Shown piece by piece: positions 30,797-33,885 of a stretch of 33,885 bases of DNA. Where the stretch lies: positions 1 to 33,885 of the forward strand of contig JAQSYI010000071.1 in the NCBI GenBank assembly GCA_029256185.1. Reading direction: 5' to 3'. Numbering within the stretch: position 1 is the first letter of the stretch; every line of letters starts with the position of its first letter. A program made the position numbers and the translations under genes. The DNA is from Paenibacillaceae bacterium. Its GTDB lineage: Bacteria > Bacillota > Bacilli > Paenibacillales > NBRC-103111. Below the pieces are notes generated by a model. The model searched no databases, had not been told where the DNA came from, and worked only from the letters and a program-made list of their open reading frames with translations.

Positions 30797-33541
30797 TTAC
30801 AAGCGGAGCATCTTCACGGTAAGATGCATCATCTCAGCACGGGTGGCGGTCCGCTGCGGACGGAAAGTACCATCCTCGTAGCCCTCCGCCCAGCCCTCTT
30901 GCTTGAGCTGATTGAGAATCGGAGTACCCCAATAAGATTCATCCACATCAGAAAAAGGGGCTATACTGGTGTTATACCCACTTTTTCCAGTTGCATTCGC
31001 CAACATCGTCATCATTTCCATACGCGTTATGTTGCGGTCCGGTGCAAACATGGTCTGGGACACTCCACTGACAGCTCCCAAGCGGAACAATCTGGAGATT
31101 GGCCCATAAGCCCAATGGTCGGAGGGGACATCCTCAAAGCCGGGCGAGGATGCTGCCGCAGGCTTCAGAATACGGTCAAGGATGCTCGCGGCCTCCGCCC
31201 TGGTAATAGGACGGTCGGGATACAGCTGGCTTCCGCCATAACCATCCACGTAACCCGCTTCAATCAGCTTCACTAATGCGGGCTGGGCCCAATGCCCATA
31301 TACATCCGCATACCCTCGTACCAGCCGGTCGGCATGCAGCCGCAGCCCGTACAGCTGCTGGCTTTGCCCGCCCTGGCCATCCACCTTGAAATAGTAGGTT
31401 CCCGCTGTCAGGGTCACTTGCGCATTCCAACTGTTCGCATCTTCAATATAGATAGGAAGCTGTATCTCCTTCAGGCTGCCGTCAAGCAGCTGCACCGACA
31501 GGGAGTCCGGCTCTTGCAGAAGACTGAACTGCATCTGAAGCTTGCTGTCTCCTTCCAATCTGAACCGATACCAGTCCACGTCGGTTTCCGGATCGATCAC
31601 TCCGATATAACTCTCATCGTAAGCAAGGGCGGTTGCCTGGAACGGACGGTTATTAGGTTCAAACGGGTCCTCATAGGAGGTAGCCAAATGGATATCCAGA
31701 ATATACTCGCCCACAACCGGATAGGAGTAGCTGGCAATGTTGGCTACCTTGATATAATACAGGCCGGGGGTAACGTCCATCTGGAAGGACTCCGGTTCCC
31801 CGTCACCGTTATGGTCAATGACCAATTCGCTGCTGCCTTTCTTGAAGATGGTCAGAACAGGGTCCATCCGTGCCGTATCCGGCGTCACCTTGAGCTTCAA
31901 TGTACCCGCCAGGTCAATCGGAATAACGAACCAGTCCTGGTCGTTGGCATGATCGAAGGTGCCCACAAGCAGCTGGCTGCGGGGAGAGAGAGTGAATGCT
32001 TTATATTGCCTGTCATTATCTTCAAAAGGATCGGAATAAATCCTGAAGTCTACATGAAGCGTATAGAAAGTGCCTGCTTGTCCTGCACCCGACACCCGGA
32101 CATAATGGCGTCCCTTCTGAACAGCCGTCTCCTGGCTGCCGTCAGGATTGGCCATACTTTGGACCTCAATGCCCGATTCGGTCACATGGGTTACATCCAA
32201 TCCTACGGTATTGCCGGTAAGCCGGTAATGGGCCGCTCCGTCATACGGGGCATCCCAATAGAACCAGTCCTCCTCGCCGGACTCCAGGTAAGCAGTAATG
32301 CTCTTATTGGAGGAAATCACTTTAGAAGTAACCTGCCGGTTGTTAGGCTCATAGATATCCCGCCTGGGCGCCTCCGTCACTACACGGTCTACCCGCAGCA
32401 GGCCGTAACCCGTATGGCTGTCCCAGCCGGGGTTGCCCAGGTCCTCCGCTGTCTGCCTCAGCAGGTTGCGAATCTCCAGCGGCTTCATCTCCGGGTGTAC
32501 CGTCCAGGCCAATGCCGCGGCGGCGGCCACCTGGGGAGCAGCCATAGAGGTACCGTCCCTGTAATCGTACCCGCCCCCTCTGGAGGCCGTAAAAACCACC
32601 CAAGGAGCCACAATATCAAGCTCCGGCCCAGAGTTGGACAAGCCTTCCGGACGGTTGTCTGCGCCTACTCCTCCAACTGCCAATACGGAATCGTAAGCAG
32701 CCGGATATTTAACCGCATTTCCTTCATTTCCGGAAGCGGCCACCAGCAATACCCCCGCGTCCTCTGCTTCCCGGACAATATTCTCCATGTATGAGGAGTA
32801 TTTATTCAATCCCAGGGAGAGAACCACGATCTTGGCGCCGTTCTGCACCGCATAGCGGATGCCTTCGCCAAGTTTGTCCTCATCTCCGTTGCCATCGGCT
32901 TCCAGAGCCTTAATCGGCATGATCTTGGCATTCCACAACAGTCCCGTTATACCCTTGTCGTTGTCTCCGGAGGCCGCAATAATACCGGCTACATTGGTTC
33001 CGTGTCCGTTATCATCGTTAGGCTCTGCTCCCGGGCGGACCAGATTGATTCCTTCCACCAGATGTCCGGCCAGATCAGGATGGGATAGCTCTACTCCCGT
33101 GTCCACTACGGCAATAACCATATCATTGCCGGTAACGATATCCCATGCGGCTTCTGCGCGTATCTGCTTTAGGTAGTGCTGGTTGGCAAACAGCGGATCA
33201 TTAGGAACCTTAGCCGCCTTCACCTTCTGATTGGGCTGAAGAGAATCCACTTCTCCGCACCGGCTCCAGTGGTGCACCCACTCGTCCGTATCTTTATTCT
33301 GATGAGGCCGGGCTACTGTCACGAGGGTGTCTTGATAATAATGAAGCACCTCGCTCTGCGCCCAGAATTCCGGGGAGGGCTCGCTGTTCCATTGAATAAT
33401 CCAGCTTGTATGGCCATCCTGTGCGGACTGTGCATTAACCCGCATCGTCTCCTGCCCGTCTATTGGGGCCGCAGGGAAAGTCACAAGCAGCAGCAGAATC
33501 AGCAGGCTGAGCATCCATCTATATGGAATGGATTGCTTCAT
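30797..33541 (-). CDS. SLH-anchored subtilisin-like serine protease
   Basis: Surface protease of 914 residues. The signal peptide is at residues 1 to about 36 (MLSLLILLLLVTFPAAP core). A short propeptide-like region, about 40-115, follows. The peptidase S8 domain (about 115-395) has a complete catalytic set: Asp147 in VIAVVDTGV, His180 in DNGHGTNVAG, Asn272 in AASGNEGN and Ser332 in GTSMAAPQVAA. Two or three PPC-type beta domains follow, each with EPNNR or DPFEDNDRQ, a DWYRF or DWFVIP core, and YYIKV or YYFKV. The C-terminal 190 residues are three SLH repeats with PITRAE, NITRME and TATRAE, so the enzyme should be held on the wall polymer made by CsaB. The ATG at 33539-33541 follows GGAGG by 9 nt. 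Its substrates are unknown; S-layer or surface protein processing is one option. Confidence 0.93.
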   Translation of the reverse strand: MKQSIPYRWMLSLLILLLLVTFPAAPIDGQETMRVNAQSAQDGHTSWIIQWNSEPSPEFWAQSEVLHYYQDTLVTVARPHQNKDTDEWVHHWSRCGEVDSLQPNQKVKAAKVPNDPLFANQHYLKQIRAEAAWDIVTGNDMVIAVVDTGVELSHPDLAGHLVEGINLVRPGAEPNDDNGHGTNVAGIIAASGDNDKGITGLLWNAKIMPIKALEADGNGDEDKLGEGIRYAVQNGAKIVVLSLGLNKYSSYMENIVREAEDAGVLLVAASGNEGNAVKYPAAYDSVLAVGGVGADNRPEGLSNSGPELDIVAPWVVFTASRGGGYDYRDGTSMAAPQVAAAAALAWTVHPEMKPLEIRNLLRQTAEDLGNPGWDSHTGYGLLRVDRVVTEAPRRDIYEPNNRQVTSKVISSNKSITAYLESGEEDWFYWDAPYDGAAHYRLTGNTVGLDVTHVTESGIEVQSMANPDGSQETAVQKGRHYVRVSGAGQAGTFYTLHVDFRIYSDPFEDNDRQYKAFTLSPRSQLLVGTFDHANDQDWFVIPIDLAGTLKLKVTPDTARMDPVLTIFKKGSSELVIDHNGDGEPESFQMDVTPGLYYIKVANIASYSYPVVGEYILDIHLATSYEDPFEPNNRPFQATALAYDESYIGVIDPETDVDWYRFRLEGDSKLQMQFSLLQEPDSLSVQLLDGSLKEIQLPIYIEDANSWNAQVTLTAGTYYFKVDGQGGQSQQLYGLRLHADRLVRGYADVYGHWAQPALVKLIEAGYVDGYGGSQLYPDRPITRAEAASILDRILKPAAASSPGFEDVPSDHWAYGPISRLFRLGAVSGVSQTMFAPDRNITRMEMMTMLANATGKSGYNTSIAPFSDVDESYWGTPILNQLKQEGWAEGYEDGTFRPQRTATRAEMMHLTVKMLRL

Positions 33542-33785
33542 ATCCGTTTACCTCCGTCGTCCCGGCGCCAGACTGCAGCAGCCGGTATCATTCATACCCG
33601 AATATACTTCATTCGAGCTTACTGATCCGAATCCCTTTCAGACAACCAAAATAGGTCCCAAAGTCACATTATACAACACCAAGAAGTGCTGCGGGGCTGT
33701 TTGAAAAAATTTCTTATCCATGCCAAGGCTAAACGCTGACGGCATCCTTCACGGCCGCCCGTTTACCCGGAGATCGACAATCATA
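33542..33785. other. Upstream region of the surface protease gene
   Basis: This gap contains the GGAGG ribosome site near 33550. It also holds a TATAAT-like -10 on the minus strand (33668-33673) with no acceptable -35 at 16-18 nt. The sequence TTGTCT at about 33640, followed after 18 nt by TAAGCT, is another weak candidate. I see no gene here. Confidence 0.3.
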
Positions 33786-33850
33786 TACAAAAAACAATCC
33801 CCCAAAAGTGACGAGATGCTTCGAAGCAAAATCCGGGTACTTTTGGGGGA
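33786..33850 (-). terminator. Terminator of a gene to the right of the window
   Basis: A perfect 12-bp stem (ACTTTTGGGGG plus a closing T-A pair, and its partner CCCCCAAAAGT) surrounds an inner palindrome TGCTTCGAAGCA and is followed on the minus strand by TTGTTTTTTG. It terminates transcription coming from the right, possibly the ATP synthase operon by analogy with Bacillus, which is a guess. Confidence 0.7.
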
Positions 33851-33883
33851 GCCCCCGAATGAAAATGCCACAATCGGGCATTT
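33845..33883. repeat. Additional inverted repeats at the right edge
   Basis: GGGGG-AG-CCCCC (33845-33856) and AAATGCC-loop-GGCATTT (33863-33883) lie directly beside the terminator stem. Three hairpins in under 100 bases suggest a structured intergenic element, cut off by the end of the window. Confidence 0.35.
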
Positions 33884-33885
33884 AC

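Noticed and set aside
31292..32794. 500-codon plus-strand open frame opposite the protease gene
   Set aside because: Same codon register as the protease with its complete catalytic residues; no promoter, ribosome site or family signature.
33668..33673. TATAAT before the protease gene as a sigma-A promoter
   Set aside because: No acceptable -35 at 16-18 nt and no TGn extension, so it is mentioned only as a -10-like string.

Overview
The window looks like a chromosomal segment of a spore-forming, flagellated, S-layer-bearing Gram-positive bacterium of the Paenibacillaceae, most likely Paenibacillus or a close relative. The reasons are the Bacillus-type sporulation block (spoIID, spoIIQ, spoIIID, mbl, flhO, flhP next to murA and a ywzB-type gene), an alpha/beta-like spore protein, three large proteins with SLH domains, and the cell-wall polymer genes csaB, tagO and tagA beside a DUF5693 gene. 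All 24 genes I can support lie on the minus strand. There are no tRNA or rRNA genes, insertion sequences, phage genes or CRISPR arrays.

Layout, left to right (transcription runs right to left). Positions 1-159 are non-coding sequence downstream of degS, where degU would be expected. Then come degS (160-1335), a secreted phosphodiester glycosidase with a stalk domain (1434-4049), and metK (4372-5571) behind a long leader with a terminator. Next are a small spore protein (5870-6145), an unknown exported protein (6305-6895), the probable major S-layer protein (7084-10233) with an elaborate 5' region, and a second SLH protein (10783-14553). The wall-polymer genes follow: tagO (14753-15856), then tagA, csaB and the DUF5693 gene (15982-19978), tightly packed or overlapping. 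Then pgcA, fabZ and pgsA (20149-22999), and an EpuA-like gene with flhP and flhO (23101-25179). The last block is mbl, spoIIID, spoIIQ, spoIID, murA and a ywzB-like gene (25241-30743), followed by an SLH-anchored subtilase (30797-33541). A terminator at the right end belongs to a gene outside the window.

Functionally this is mainly a cell-surface locus. TagO and TagA start assembly of a wall polymer on undecaprenyl phosphate, PgcA supplies hexose-1-phosphate, and CsaB pyruvylates the secondary wall polymer that SLH domains bind. The three SLH proteins are plausible clients. MurA, Mbl, SpoIIQ and SpoIID concern peptidoglycan in growth and engulfment. Sporulation-type promoters can be read directly: a sigma-F-like one before spoIIQ and sigma-E-like ones before spoIID and spoIIID.

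The two most interesting non-coding regions are the roughly 200-nt metK leader, which does not show the SAM-I core but has a strong promoter, overlapping alternative hairpins and a terminator, and the S-layer leader, which has two candidate promoters, a possible 5'-terminal stem and two in-frame translation starts. No wholly new multi-gene system is evident; most genes belong to known families.
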